Notes under the pieces: model-generated
The model's input: only the letters and a program-made list of their open reading frames with translations
What the model was told of the DNA's origin: nothing
Database searches by the model: none
Shown here: positions 1-12,706 of the stretch, piece after piece
Layout of the letters: every line of letters begins with the position of its first letter
Numbering within the stretch: the stretch's first letter is position 1
Assembly (NCBI GenBank): GCA_033239525.1
Contig: BSYO01000006.1
Span: forward strand, 18,686,175-18,750,174
Source of the DNA: Nepenthes gracilis
Lineage: Eukaryota > Streptophyta > Magnoliopsida > Caryophyllales > Nepenthaceae
Length of the DNA stretch: 64,000 nt
Direction of reading: 5' to 3'
Program-made: the position numbers and the translations under genes

Positions 1-590
1 GATGATAACTACGCTTGAGAGATCGGGTAGAGAGAACAGACCAACGCGACGTGGATTGCTTATTTAATTGAGAAATTTTCAACGTATGTTTGTTTGATGA
101 TAAGATATTTTATAATTAATAATTAAAAATATGGCTTATGACTTAGAGTGTTAGGCTTTTTAATTTTATATTTTTTTGGGGGGCGGCGACAAAGACATAT
201 TGTTTACAACAATAATATTTCTCCTCGATACAAGTTTTTACGGTTTAACTATGCTTAAGTGATATCATCAATCGACACAAAATCATTGTTGAAAATTGAT
301 CACAATAAATTTAGTATTATTGGATGTAGTGCCAGTTAGACCGATTCAATTTATTAATACAGTGAATTTATAGGTTAGCTCAGAATGATGAATATTAACT
401 GACCAATTATATTAAAGTTCAAATAATATAGAATTCAATCTCAACCTATTTCTAATCAAAACAAATCAAAATTAGATAAATAATTGAGCGATTGAGTGGC
501 TGAATAATTGTTAAACAAAAATGAAAGAATACCTGAATGTCTAACCGTGCAATTATCCCAATCGAACAGTTAACCTAGCTAAGCAACTTA
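1..590. repeat. Tat-type LTR fragment L1, truncated by chromovirus D
   Basis: There is no gene here. From about 311 to 590 the sequence aligns by eye with 12707-13040. Shared blocks include a stretch resembling GATCGAGTGGCC near 485-510 and a run of short CCAATCGA / GTTAACC words near 557-585. It looks like the first part of an LTR from the same family as copy L2, cut at 590 where the chromovirus 3' LTR begins. Positions 1-310 are AT-rich and I recognise nothing in them. The relation to L2 is visible in the sequence; the LTR status is inferred from L2. Confidence 0.45.
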
Positions 591-2453
591 TGTCACGACC
601 ATGGACCAAATCAGGTTTTAAGAATAATTCAGAATAATTATAACTTATAAAATTAAGTCCAAAATATAAAATAATAATCAAAACAAATTTCAAATTCGGG
701 TATGATCTGATTACTCATCCAATAGTTCAACCATAACTAAAATAATAAACAATAACAATGTTATTCGTTCACAGGATCTTTTCAAATTACTATTCCAGAC
801 AAATGACTAATCGTAACCTATTTTAAAATATTGTAAGAAGGAAGTGATTGACAACAATACAAATTAAATCATCAAACCGTAACAAACCAAACGCCACAAA
901 ATCCAATTTAATTAAATAATTTGAACACTGTTTCCTTGACAATACAATACACAACTATCATTCTATCCGTCACCTCCAACAATACCGAAATACGTTTAAT
1001 ATGAATACAATCCGAATATAAGATTGATACTCACAAATGATATATGAAAATTCAATTAATTCCATATCTGAATTCCCTGTAATGTATCCGTAGCATACTA
1101 ATTTGAAGGGGCAATAACAATAAAAATATGAATAAAAAATTCAACAAGTATCAATATATATAATATATAACAAATGACATGTCTATAAATAAAATGAAGG
1201 AAATCAACATGTATACAAAAACCCATAAAAATCAATATCCAATGTTCACAATATCACATTAGTGAACACCCGAATGTGATTTCGTATTTAAAAATATAGT
1301 CCGAAATGAACGTCAAAAGTTTCAATGTATGAGACCAACCGAATTTTCAACGATGGGCAAAACTTGCAAATCATAATCCAAACCTTAAATACTAATCGAT
1401 GCAAATAAAATATATTGCAAATCTAAAATATACACAAATCGGAGAACCAAATACCGATAGACTAATTAGGGAAAGGGTTACATATACTCCCATAACTTTA
1501 TGCCATAAAATATAATTTAGACTTGTAGGCGGGCTGTCTATATATTATTTTTTATAAATGGGATCAAATGCTACTTTCTTTTGATATCACATATCAAAAC
1601 TTTTCCTATATGGTGAAAGAGGTCAAAGCTTTCACTTGAAAAGGTCAAATCACAAAACGTTTTTCTTGAAAAAGATCACATATTGAATCATATAACGAAG
1701 ATAGAGTTTGACCCAAAGCATAATGCATGGAGACCATATGTATGACCCATATACAATTTTCATCACTTTTTCTTTACAAATATATTCATACATAATATAA
1801 TATCTAAAAATAGTTACTCGTTTTTGACAAAATAAGTAAAACCCTCAAATATTAGTAAAATTGAAACAAAATTCCAAAATAACAAGTAAAAGTAACATTC
1901 ATACACGAGGGAATCAAATAAGATAAGTAAAATAATATGTATATATATATATATATATTAAATCCACTAAATATAAACAAAAATAATCAAAAATGAAAAT
2001 AAACTAAGAATAGGTGTAAAGATACCTATTTCAACTTTTAATTAAACAGATTTGATACAAGGATGTTTCAAACTATCTCATCTCATCTTTTTCTCTTTCA
2101 TCTTATTCTCTCCCCTCTTCCTTCTGGTGTGAAATGACCGAAATAGCGCGTCATTTCTTATATAGCCGAATTGTTGCACCAGCGCCGCGCCAAACCTTCT
2201 CAATGTAGGAGCGTCGCCTCGGACATGCCTCGATTGCCACCCTCACGAGAATCAGCGCTTGGCGCCCCCTTCAGATGCTCCTCAATTTGGAATCCGTGTT
2301 CAAGCGTGTGTTGGGTGTGTCTCAGTCGCCAATCTGCTTCATTGTTACGAATATCCTTTAAATTTATACTGTATAATTAATTTTTGATTATCCAATTTAA
2401 TTTAAAATAAACAGATAGTGCCAAATCAAATTAGACAGGAGCTGGGTATTACA
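591..2453 (-). repeat. 3' LTR of chromovirus D
   Basis: Read on the minus strand, the segment starts TGTAATACCC at 2453 and ends CGTGACA at 591, so it has the TG...CA termini of an LTR. Just upstream on the minus strand (2454-2470) is a purine-rich tract ending AAGAAGGGGAGAG, the expected polypurine tract. Coding relics of the same element follow in the right order and orientation. Length is about 1.86 kb, usual for Del/Tekay chromovirus LTRs. A TA microsatellite lies near 1938-1958. The short ORF at 2171-2380 is inside the LTR and has no support as a gene. Confidence 0.75.
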
Positions 2454-2479
2454 ACTCTCCCCTTCTTATAAAAATTTTA

Positions 2480-2990
2480 ACCTTAAAATTTATGTACCTT
2501 AATACTCAAATAGGTAGGATATTTCTCCCGAACTTCATCCTCACGTTTTCATGTCTCTCTTCCATTGAGTGTTCCTCCAAAGTACTCTAACCAAGAAAAT
2601 CGTCTTAGTCTATAACACCTGATACTTTCTATCCAAGATTTGAACCGGAACCTCAGCATTCGTTAAATTTTCATCAATCTGCAACGGTTCATACTCGATC
2701 ACATGTGAAGGATCATATATGTACTTCCTCGACATAGATATGTGAAAAATATCATGATAATCCGCCAAATTCAAAAATAAAAACAATCTATAGGCCATTT
2801 CTCCGCCCACTGCAACACCTCAAACGGCTTAATGAATCTCAATTTCAATTTACTTTTCACTCCGAACCTTAAAATTCTCTTCTTGGGAGATACTTTAAAA
2901 AATACGTGATTATCCACTTTAAACCTTAGGTTGGATCTCCTTCTATCAGTGTAATAATCAGTCGATCGAAAATAATTTTAATCTCATTGA
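2480..2990 (-). pseudogene. Chromovirus D pol C-terminus (post-integrase region)
   Basis: The minus-strand reading at 2610-2810 contains the chromovirus signature following the integrase core: a segment like FHISMSRKY, then DPSHVIEYEPLQI, then VQILDRK. In the family this region lies after the DDE core and leads into the chromodomain, which helps target integration to heterochromatin. Reading frames are broken by stops and frameshifts on both sides, so nothing intact is encoded. It sits between the polypurine tract/3' LTR and the integrase core, as expected for a minus-strand element. Confidence 0.8.
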
Positions 2991-3960
2991 AAGTATCCTA
3001 AATAATAACAGGGCCCAAAAGTATGATCACCAATTTTTTCCTAATTAATAAGAGACCTACATCTCTACCCGTACAAAGCCTCGAAATGGGCTATCCCAAC
3101 ACTTGACTGATAATTATTGTTATATACAAATTCTACAAACAATAAATAAGTATTTCAATTTTTTTTCATTTTCAGTATAGATGCCCTCAACATATCTTTC
3201 AAAATTTAAATGGTCCTCTTTGATTGACTGTTTCTCTGCGTGTGAAACGTTGCATTGAATTTTAACTTGGTACCCAACTCTTCATGCAAGTTTTATAAAA
3301 TTTAAAAATAAACCTCGGATCACGATTAGAAACTATCAAAGTTGAAGTACTATGCAATCCTATAACCTCATTAATGTAAAGATGTGCCAACTCATCCCTT
3401 AAAAGTGTTGTCCTAACCAGCAAAAAGTGAGTTGACTTTGTTAACCTATCCACAATCACCCAAATTGTCTCCAAATTTTTTACTATTCTAAGCAAACTCG
3501 AAACAAAATCTATCGTGATATACTTCAATTTTTATCTGAAAATCGGCAGAGAGTGTAAAAATTTTGGAGACTTCTTATACTTGGTCTTAACTTGTTGGTA
3601 CACAATAAACATTGTCACATACGTCGTAATCTCCCGTCTCATATTTTGTCACCAGAAAGTCTTCTTCATATTTCGATACATCATGTTCACTACAAGATAA
3701 ATTGTATACTTTGACCTATGAGCCTCATTTAAAATTTTCTCCTTTAATTCTTTAATATTTAGAACACAATTCTGTCTTGAAAGTGTAGAATTTTATCCGA
3801 CCAAACAATAAAATTTGATCGCGACTTATCCAAATTTTTATCAAATACGGGTAGCTCATTTGAGCTTCCTTAATCTTCTCCATAATCATGAGTTGCACTT
3901 GAAGATATGACAAAATATTCATTGACCCTTAGGAATAACTTTTTATCCCATCTAACATTT
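2990..3960 (-). pseudogene. Chromovirus D integrase core, degraded
   Basis: The open piece at 3262-3528 (minus) reads like a Ty3/gypsy integrase core: the first catalytic Asp context (TIDFV), the highly conserved WVIVDRLTKS, and the second Asp context (SNRDPRF). Further along (about 3030-3150) a frame contains a VEFVYNNNYQSS-like block and HFEALYGYRCR, which normally follow the catalytic Glu. Stops and frameshifts separate the blocks. It would have encoded the enzyme that inserts element cDNA into host DNA; it is now non-functional. Confidence 0.85.
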
Positions 3961-4348
3961 GCCATTTTTTAATCATCAAATGGGCCATCATACTCGAAGA
4001 TTTTCAGCTCATAGTATCAGTAGCTACCTTTGCCTTCGCTGGCTGATATTGGATTTTGTAATTATAATCTTTTAATAAATCCATTCATTTTCATTATTGC
4101 ATGTTTAATTTTTTTTATGAAAATGAATACTTCAAACTCTTATGATCAGAATGCATCATAAATTTCATTCCATATAAGTAATGCCTCCAAATTTTTAGTG
4201 TAAAAATCACGACTACTAATTCCAAGTTATGGGTGGGTTAATTCTATTCGTGAACCTTTAACTGTCTTGACCTATAGGTAACCACTCGGCTGTATTCCAT
4301 TAATAGACAACCCAAATATTTTTTAAAAGTATCACAATATATCATAAA
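3960..4348 (-). pseudogene. Chromovirus D RNase H, distal part
   Basis: Minus-strand frames read GCLLMEYSRVV, then SRQLKVHE, then LKIWRHYLYGMKF and HSDHKSLKY. These are the standard RNase H blocks of Ty3/gypsy pol (GCVLM..G..VAYASRQLK, ALKIWRHYLYG, TDHKSLKY). Reading back from GCLLM, codons for D-T-F-K-K continue to about 4330, then stop abruptly where solo LTR A begins. The start of the domain lies on the other side of that insertion, beyond 6685. Several stops are present. Confidence 0.85.
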
Positions 4349-6685
4349 TGTAATATTTCAGACCTCATTGAAAATATTTTAATATTTATTAATATTTTAG
4401 ATAAATTAAACATTTAAAAAAATTATTTAATATTGTAAAAATTTGAAAGGAATATCAAAATTTACGGATGGCCCTCATTGCGCGTTCGAGGGGTATTCGA
4501 TGGATATATTTATTTATTTATTTATTTATATATAATATATATTATTTGGTTTAAAAAAAAGATAAGATAAAAGACAAGATAATATAGGGGTTGAGGTGTT
4601 GTTTGGGATAAGGAAAAGAAAGAGGAAAGAAGATATTATAAAGGGGACCGGAAACAGCAGAGTAGGAGAGAGAAATGAAAAGAATAGAGGAGAGAGAAGG
4701 AAACTGGGCGTCATTTTTTATGTTGCGCAAGGAAGTAGAAGGGGGAAACAATGGTTTGCGACGGCAACGTGCGGCGTAGTCGGCGCAGTGAGGGTCGTCA
4801 ATGGATAGAAGTGAGTCGGTGGTGGTGCTCAGTGAGAAGAAGCCATCGAAGAGACCGACGGCGATTGTCAGCAGCATCTGCAGCGGCGGTGTTTGGAGGC
4901 GACACAACAGTGGTCGACGATGGCCAACAGTGGCACGCCGGTGACCGACGACGGCTGTTGGTGAGTCGTGGCTGTGTGGCAGAACTGCGTAAAGAGAGAG
5001 GGCTTGAGTGCGACGCGGGTGGCGTAGGCGGTGGAAGGAGCACGCAATTCTGTACCTCGAAGTATCTATTTTTCAGATCTATGGAATATAATGTTGAAGT
5101 AAGTATCTATAACCGCTATTCTTGATTTGATTTAATTTTTAATATATTTTGGATACTGTTTAAAATTTTTACTAACGTATATATATATACACCTGTTCTA
5201 TTTATTGTTGACATGCATATATAGTTTATTGGCTGATTTTGGATATGAGTTTTATGATTTTGGGGATTTATTATTTTTCTAAAATTTCAAAAAATTTATT
5301 GGACAATGTGTATATTAATAACAGTATGTGTAATAAAAATGTGCACAAAACTTGCATAGACCATACATTTTTACATGCATGTATCGAGTTGTGGTCACTA
5401 CATTTAAATTTAGATACTCAATAATCTGGTCAGCTCCTAATTGGGAGATATTTGTTAATTAAAAATTTCTTTTTACTAACAGAAAAGATTTAGAGTAGTG
5501 ACAATTTTTATTTGGATAATTTGACTTGACTTTAGAATATATTCGAGTGTCATAATATATTTGGCAAGTTTGAGAATTACACCTAAAATTATAGATGGTA
5601 AATAATAGTGAGCAACCTTACCCATGAGTATGGAGTACATGGGTGGCTATTCATGCTGGCCTAATTTACATTTAATTTGGTCTAAAGTGATCAAAATTAT
5701 CTGTAACCCTTTCTCAAACTAATTTTTAAATAATCACAATTTAAATTTGCTGTATGATTTTATATCTTTGCATAGATTTATATTGGACCTGAATTTTTAG
5801 ATTTAGATTTGAGATTTATCGATTTTACCTATAATTGGGCTTGATATGTCTCGTATAAATTATTTGACATATATTTTGATCCGGATCTTTGAAAAATTTA
5901 TCGCGATACTATTTCTACTTCTGCACACGTTATTGGATTTTCTGGCTATCGAATTCTACTCCAGATCACGAACTAATCGTGTATTAGACTTGGATTGGAC
6001 ATCGGCATATTGAAATCGGTCCGGGTCACATCTGTCATATATATATATATATATATACGTCCCGATGAGGACTGTTTTTTGATTTGGATATTTACTTTGG
6101 ATTTGAATATTTGATTTGAGTATGAGATTATTATTGGATTTCAGATCTAAAATTTTTATTTATCGGCGATTCAGATTTATATATTTGACCATCTTTCTAA
6201 ATTCTTTGGACTCATTTATTTATCTATGATACTTACTGAATTTTAGACTCATTCTTCTGTTTTATTTCTTTGGAGTAGAGGCTCAGCTTCATTGCAATCG
6301 TAGGAAGAGTTTCGGTGCAGCACTGTATACTTCTGGTGAGTGTCAAATATTAGACTTTGATATTATCGACCATATATCGAGTATGACTAGATTTTACTTG
6401 GATTGTTTTGGGATGTTGAAGTCGGCCGAGCGTAAGCCATAGTTTTGTATATTAAGAATTTGTTGGGTCGATTTCTTATGTGGATGATCATTATCTTTAT
6501 TTGATTATCCCCTTACAACTATTTGTAGAGTAGGTCACATTTATATTATCTGATAAAGTCCTGTGTGAATTATAAAATTTTGTGAAGTTTTTGTATATTT
6601 TGTGGTCACACCTGAGTTTAGAAATTATAAGAATAATAATTGAAGTATATTTAATTATTTAATTGACCTGCTTAATCCGGATTCA
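4349..6685 (+). mobile_element. Solo LTR A inserted in RNase H of chromovirus D
   Basis: A 2.3-kb segment beginning TGTAATATTTC and ending ATTCA separates two parts of one RNase H reading, and it contains no pol sequence, so it is best read as a solo LTR. It is related over its length to segments B (46480-48919, minus) and C (53873-56812). Shared marks are the AT-rich start, a purine-rich tract after about 200 bp (4600-4700), and a distal block with the order 'GGTCGA... TGGAT... GATAAG... TCCTGTGT'. The flanks ATAAA (left) and TGAAA (right) match at 3 of 5 bases, so the target duplication is weak. ORFs at 4551-5125 are low-complexity LTR sequence, not genes. Confidence 0.7.
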
Positions 6686-8580
6686 TGAAAACAAAGCTTC
6701 TTGATCCATCTGAAATAGATAATATCAGCGTGAAAGTCAATTTATGTTTCAATTCTTGAAAACTTCTCTCACAATCCTCATCCCAATGAAAAACCGTTTG
6801 CTTCTGAGTCAAACATGTTAATGACATCACAACTTTTGAGAAATTTTTAACAAAGTGCCTATAATAATCAACTAAACTCAAGAAGCTCCATACTTTTGTA
6901 ACATTGGTCGGTTGATCCCAACTAACCACAGTTTTAATTTTTTTTGGATCCATTGAAACACCTCCTTAGAAAATTATGCGCCCTAAAAATGACACTTTTT
7001 AAAACCAAAATTTACATTTCTTCAATTTAGCGAATAATTGTTTTTTCCTCAAAGTCTACATCACAATCCTCAAATAAGTTTCGTACTTTTCAAAACTCTT
7101 CCAATTGATCAAAATATTATCAATAAAAATGATCACAAATTGATCTAGGTAATATTGAAAAACTCGATTCATGAGGTTCATGAAAGATGTCGACGCATTC
7201 ATCAATTTGAAAGGCATTGTAAGGTTTAAGTTTAAATTTTATTGCAATCATAATTAATTAAATTAAAATAATTAAAATTGATATTAAAAGAAGAAAAAAA
7301 TTAGGTCAAAATTTAATGTTAGATAGGGTCACATCGAAGTTAATGGATATCGATCGGCACACAACGTGCACCCATACGTGGGATGGGCAGAGTGGTCACG
7401 ATTGGTAGACGCTTGATCGGAGCTTAAGCACACATTTCAGTATACTCGCACTTGATACACGTCCGAGGGAATGTCCAAGCATACTTTCCAGTAGGATCAG
7501 CGCTTGTGCGTCGCTCGATTTGGTCGTGATGCTTGACATGCACTTGATACATGCTCGAGCACCAGTTTAGTATTACATCAGATTTGACTGAAATTCAATC
7601 ATTTTTTACAGAGTTTTGAGAGAGGAAAGAGAAGGAGAAGAGAGAGAAAGAGAGAGATGAAGTTAGAGAAGCCTTATTCAAGTGAATCGAAGTAAAATTT
7701 TTTATTATTTGGAGTTAAGTCAAATACATTTTAGACCTTTTTACCTTTGTCTCTAAGTATTTCTTCTTTAAAATACTCATACATGATATGATTTCGTAAT
7801 TAAGATATTTATATTTAGCATGTATATAAAATTCTCCTCATTCATATCTAAATCCGTACTTAAAATTCATGTCTAAATTTATGTATATTAAAGTATTCAA
7901 CTAATTTTTATGATTGTCTCTCATGCATGTCCTAAATTTATAATATAATATTCTTTCATATTTGATTTTCGTGTATAAAAACTTTTACATGTTAAAATTT
8001 TCTTTTCTTATTCTCTCTCTTCTTCCAAAAATCAATTCAAAATGATCTAAAATCAACCAAGAGGCTTATTTATAGAAAATTAGCAAACATACACCCATCA
8101 AATACGAATCATGCACTGAGTTACAATCCATACCATGTAGAAGTGCATCTCAAGTGTATATCAGTCGTTAATATTCTGTCTCAAATATACATGTGTTCTG
8201 CTCAAGTACACCTCAAGTATAGACATTTTACCTAATTGTGCTCATACATGGGTTAGACACCTATCAAGCATCGAAGCTGGTTTCTTGAATTTTAATTTTT
8301 CTGAATTTTTATTATATAATTTTTTAAATTAACCTAAAATTATATCGATAATATTATAATTCATAAATAAAATATGAGATGTTACACAAGCTACACATCC
8401 AAAATAGAAAGTTTGTTCTACACACTTGAAACACCCTTCACCTTAAATTATTATCAATAAAAAGGTCAATCTAAAATTTTGTGGTACACCCCATCCCTTA
8501 GCTTAAATTGCTTGGGTGATGTAAACCTTTTATTTATCATCAATAAAAAATAATTTTTTCTACAAGTTCACATGTGTGTA
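6686..8580 (-). pseudogene. Chromovirus D reverse transcriptase, split by LTR J
   Basis: The minus strand from about 8580 to 6686, skipping 7218-8386, follows a Ty3/gypsy RT. Left of J it reads MPFKLMNAS, then MNRVFQYYLDQFVIIFIDN (the F-I-D-D catalytic box with the second Asp changed to Asn), KKCKFWF, then DPKKIKTVVSWDQP..., FLSLVDYYRHFV and ELKHKLT. Right of J a decayed stretch matches the K-I-D-L...YHQLRVKEGDV region by nucleotide similarity. Several in-frame stops are present. The enzyme would have copied element RNA into cDNA. The domain order confirms a minus-strand element. Confidence 0.8.
7218..8386. mobile_element. LTR-like insertion J within reverse transcriptase
   Basis: The segment starts TGTAAGG and ends TGTTACA (TG...CA form) and lies exactly between two halves of the RT reading. 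It has a GC-richer middle (about 7330-7570) with repeated CTTGATACAYG / CTCGAGCA words and a purine tract near 7620-7660, the make-up of a chromovirus LTR. It carries no coding relic, so it is probably a solo LTR. The 5-bp flanks GGCAT and CAAGC do not match, so the exact ends are unproven. Confidence 0.5.
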
Positions 8581-8586
8581 TGTGTA

Positions 8587-9370
8587 TAAATTGTTAATAG
8601 ATATATTAATTCGATCATGATTGATCTTGTGTTAGATAGTTGATTTCAATACATTTTTTTATTAAAATGCACCAACCCAATTGGATGGTTATGGTGTAGG
8701 TTCAAGGAAACTTTATTGGTATAAGCATGGTCACACAATCAAAATACAATAAGACTCAAAGGCTTGAGAATAAAGCGTTAGATACAATTTTGAGAGGTCA
8801 AATATCGAATGAGTTGAGGTCCTCCAAAACTTAATTATCACATAATCTTTCAACCTATTGAACTTTACGGACGTTACATGCATGTTAGTGACAGTGAATC
8901 ACTCTATAGGATATGTAGTATTAGTCATATGGTCATGAATTAGTGTTCTTTTTTACCAATAATGATAGGTTGACAGCTTCACAAGGAATTATTTTATCCA
9001 TCACATGATCAATAATTCAAAATTCATATGCTCTAGGGCAAGATCTCATAATCTACATTCATGTATAAGAATATTCTTGTTATATAGTAAGAAAAACAAT
9101 TGAAGAAGTATTCATTGGAGTACAAGTTACATTACCCAATTGCAAAGCTATGAAATCATGTTACAAATTAAGGGATGAGGAATTTGATAGCATAACCCTA
9201 TAGCTAATCCTCAAATCTAGAAGTAGGACCTAAAGATCCGATTGAAAATCGAAATTGTTAACTAATGAGGCAAAATGACTATAAAATTCTTTATGGCTAA
9301 GCAATTGATAGAAAAATTAGGAGCCACTAGAGAAGTTATTCTTCTATTAAAATTGATCCATAGGGCATTC
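8587..9370. other. No recognisable feature
   Basis: AT-rich DNA with no open frame of note and no recognised domain. The chromovirus RT relic fades out at about 8580. Its 5' portion and 5' LTR are not found, so element D seems truncated here. Confidence 0.4.
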
Positions 9371-9379
9371 AGAAAATAA

Positions 9380-11050
9380 CCAAGTTCATCTTGTCGAACA
9401 CTTTTCAAAATCTCCTTAAGCTTTAGGCAGTTTGCTAGCCATCCCTTTCATGTTCAACCATGTAAGCACATCAATGTATTTCAGCAGCCCTACCTTGTAA
9501 AGAATTAGCTCTTTCCTCCATAGTAGTAGCTTTTTCAAGCAAATTATTTCAGCTTTTTATGTTTTGAGCTCTGATTATTTACTCGGCTAATTCTCTCTTC
9601 AAATAGATCAATCTATCCTCAAGACTTTATGTCCTTGCTTCAATCGTCATAGCTCTACATTCCAAAGACCTAATTCGGACCAATATATGACCTCAACAGG
9701 CATGCCATTTCTTGATCCTGAAAGATGAACTGCACCTAACTTCATTTGCCAACTCTAATGACAAAGATGTACCTCCCAGGTGAAAATAATCCTCTCCTAC
9801 AATGGAGTTAAATAAAGGTCCAATAATACTAGGGTTCAAAAAGGATAAAGGTGTCAATCAAAGAAGTGGTAAGGTTGGCTGAAATATTGGGATATGGAAG
9901 CTCGAAGATTCCCTTGAAATTTAAACCTCCTTACCACTTGGAAAATGAGATACTAGTTGAGTCTCAGTACCCCCTGCAATAAAGGTGTATCCCATAACAC
10001 CTTTTGATTTTGAGGAGCCGGTGCTAATGGTTAGAGTTTTCATTGCTTGTCTAATTGAGGAAAGAATGTCGGTAACGATGAGGATCTCATATTTAGTGAT
10101 GATGGGAGTAGCAATAGCTGACAAACTCCTACATGAGGAGTGATGCAAATAATCATGCTCATCATTTGACAAAACAATTGAAATTCTCTCACCATCATAT
10201 AAAATAGGAATCATTTCTGAGGACATCATGAGAGAAGAGGCGAGGATCCGACTTGAACACTACAGCATTCTCAACTCTCATCTCAATTCTCATTTCAGCT
10301 ATGCACTTTATAAAAACAACGTTGACCTTCCTTAATAATTCATCAATAGTAGAGGTAGCTGTTAAAGTTGATGGCTGATTGTTAGGCTGGCCAATGCTAG
10401 GGTGAACCATAGGATGGATACCTAATACAATAATGCCCCTTCTTTTCAAGGGGCAAGGAGGCAAGTCAGCAACAATATTACCTCTGATAGTAATATACCA
10501 ATCCACTTCATCTAAGGTAGTGTGGGTAAGAAAGCTACTAGTATTGCACAATTCGTCGGCATGTTCTTTTAAGATGTCCGTACTCGGCCTATTACCAAAA
10601 CGTTTATTTTTGTTGATTGAACTAGAATAAGCTGAATTCACATGATCCAATCATTCGATAATATTCAATCGGTCTAGACTCTAATAAAGAAAAACCAATC
10701 CTTTCAATTATTCATGGAATTGAGATTTTCTCTACTTATTTTAAAATCTCTTGTAGGATTAAAAAAATTAAATTATTTTTCTGATTAAAATAGAAAATGA
10801 TCTATATCATCTTGGCATCCAATCTAAGCTCTTGACACTGAAAAAATACACATAAGGCCACTAAGTATTAGATGACATTTGGATAAAGTTGGGCAATAGG
10901 AATTTTAAGGACCTCCACTATCTTTCAACATTTCCTAGAAATAAGGATGCAAAGTTCGCTCTTTAAATGAACTTCATAAATTTCAATGAAACCATCTCTT
11001 GGAGAGAAGCACCCTCTTATTTGACAAAGGTACAATGAACAAAATAGCAA
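9380..11050 (-). pseudogene. Degraded antisense-type ORF of a Tat-lineage element, coiled coil
   Basis: The minus strand carries a broken open reading: 10195-10650 (151 residues), overlapped by 9921-10229, then a stop-interrupted stretch at about 9400-9770. That stretch is rich in Glu/Leu/Arg heptad-like runs (for example SLEDRLIYLKRELAE and EERANSLQGRAAE), which suggests a coiled coil. The order, an N-terminal globular part followed by a coiled coil, resembles the plus-strand relic in element F at 15419-17030. It lies just upstream of the plus-oriented LTR L2, the place where Tat elements keep an ORF in the opposite direction. I do not recognise a catalytic domain. Assignment to the antisense-ORF class is inference. 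Confidence 0.4.
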
Positions 11051-12706
11051 TTGAAATGTCAAACATATTATAAATATCGAGTATATCGTTTAGTGACAAA
11101 TATGAAGTAATGTTGGCAATATTCCAAAGAGTGCCTCTCGGAGCCACTATTAATAGCTAGAAACGAGAATGTAGGACTTTGAATACATATGGTTCGAAGA
11201 TTTTCATTTCGTAAAAGCATATAAGTAAGAAAAACACTTGGCTCGAATTTAAATGATGAAAAGAAAAATGCTAGAATTTTAAAAAAACAATGATAAATGT
11301 TTGAAAACAATTTGTTTTAAGAAAAATGTTGATTCAAAAGAGGTGCCTTTTTGTTTTAGACCTTTCATGCTAAGGAGCATTTCACACTATTTAAAACAAT
11401 CAAAACACTACATATTGATAATTAATGAAAATGAAGTTACAAACGATGTGTCATGTAACATGAAGAGAAGGGAGACGTCTGATGTATCATTAAATGCACC
11501 ATTCAAAGGCCATATCAGCCACAAGAATCATCATGGAGTTGACGTCATTTAACTTGTCATTCAACTAATTGTTCAAATGTGACAAAATAAAAATCTAATT
11601 GGTTTGAGACAAATTAGTTAGACTCTTAAAATTTTTATTTTTCACTTTAAGATTTCAATTTGTCAGAAGGTCGAGTGGTTAAATTTTATCAAAATTAAAA
11701 GTTAATTATCATACTATCATTCAGAATATTCTAAAGCATTAAGACTAAAAATTAAGAAATTTTTATCCTGATTTGTTGATTAATTAAAATTTTTGATGAT
11801 TTTACATTTTCATGTGAATGTACACAAAGTCAAAATACAAAATAAACGGATTAAATAATACGATTTGAACAAGAAAAATAAAAGACTATTAGCTTTTTGT
11901 TTTTTTTAGTAATAATCATGTATAAAATACATTTCGACATGAAAACACTAAGCCAATTGGCTTGAAAAAAAAAAGAAAATTATGAGGGTGATAAATCTCA
12001 TTAATAGCAGGAGAAGATTCATAATGCTTCTCTCCAATGGCATCTCATCCAAATAGAGAGAAAAAGGGCAGCTAGACAACTCTAGCTAAATGATAGCATG
12101 CAACTAAATGCTCACGATGAATTCATTCTAGCACATATGCTAGTCTTATAAAATACAAAGATATGAACTAGAATGCACCTAATGGTATAAGATTTCTCTA
12201 CTGATAACTCTAACAAAAATCGATTAAGCCGGAGATGTTGTGTATAAGAGGGAACCAATACGACTCTACCTCAAAAAAAGGAACCAAGGTGGACTTCTTC
12301 AACGACACCCGACAAAATGCCATGGTATCAGAATCATGTCTATTATTCATAGAATAAAAGATTCATCAATCAAGGAAAGGATGGAAAGATCCGGCCAAGC
12401 CTATCAAGTTCTAAGACATGGGAACTAGACGAGGAAGATGCAATGAGAGATTATATCCTTTTTATAGTAAAAAAATAATCCTGAAAATGAAATATTTTGA
12501 AGCAAAAGTATGCAGTTGATGGTTAAGGAACTTTGCCAAAGCAATAGGATGGCAAGATTTGATTGACGAATAATCAATATTGATTACTCACTAACTTCGA
12601 GTTCATTGGAAAGAAATGTTTGAAAATTATAGGCAATGAGCTGATTTGATTCCTCTTTTTAGCATCCTCGAATATTGAATTCAACTTTCAAATATATGAG
12701 GCTAGT
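11050..12706. other. Unassigned sequence, probably retroelement internal or 3' region
   Basis: No supported gene. Short ORFs (11068-11310 minus, 11301-11552 plus, 12240-12428 plus) show no domain and no coding-like continuity. Its position between the antisense ORF relic and LTR L2 suggests it belongs to the same Tat-type element. Confidence 0.3.

Noticed and set aside
4551..5125. Overlapping ORFs of 81-124 residues on both strands
   Set aside because: They lie within solo LTR A and have no domain or codon pattern typical of a gene.
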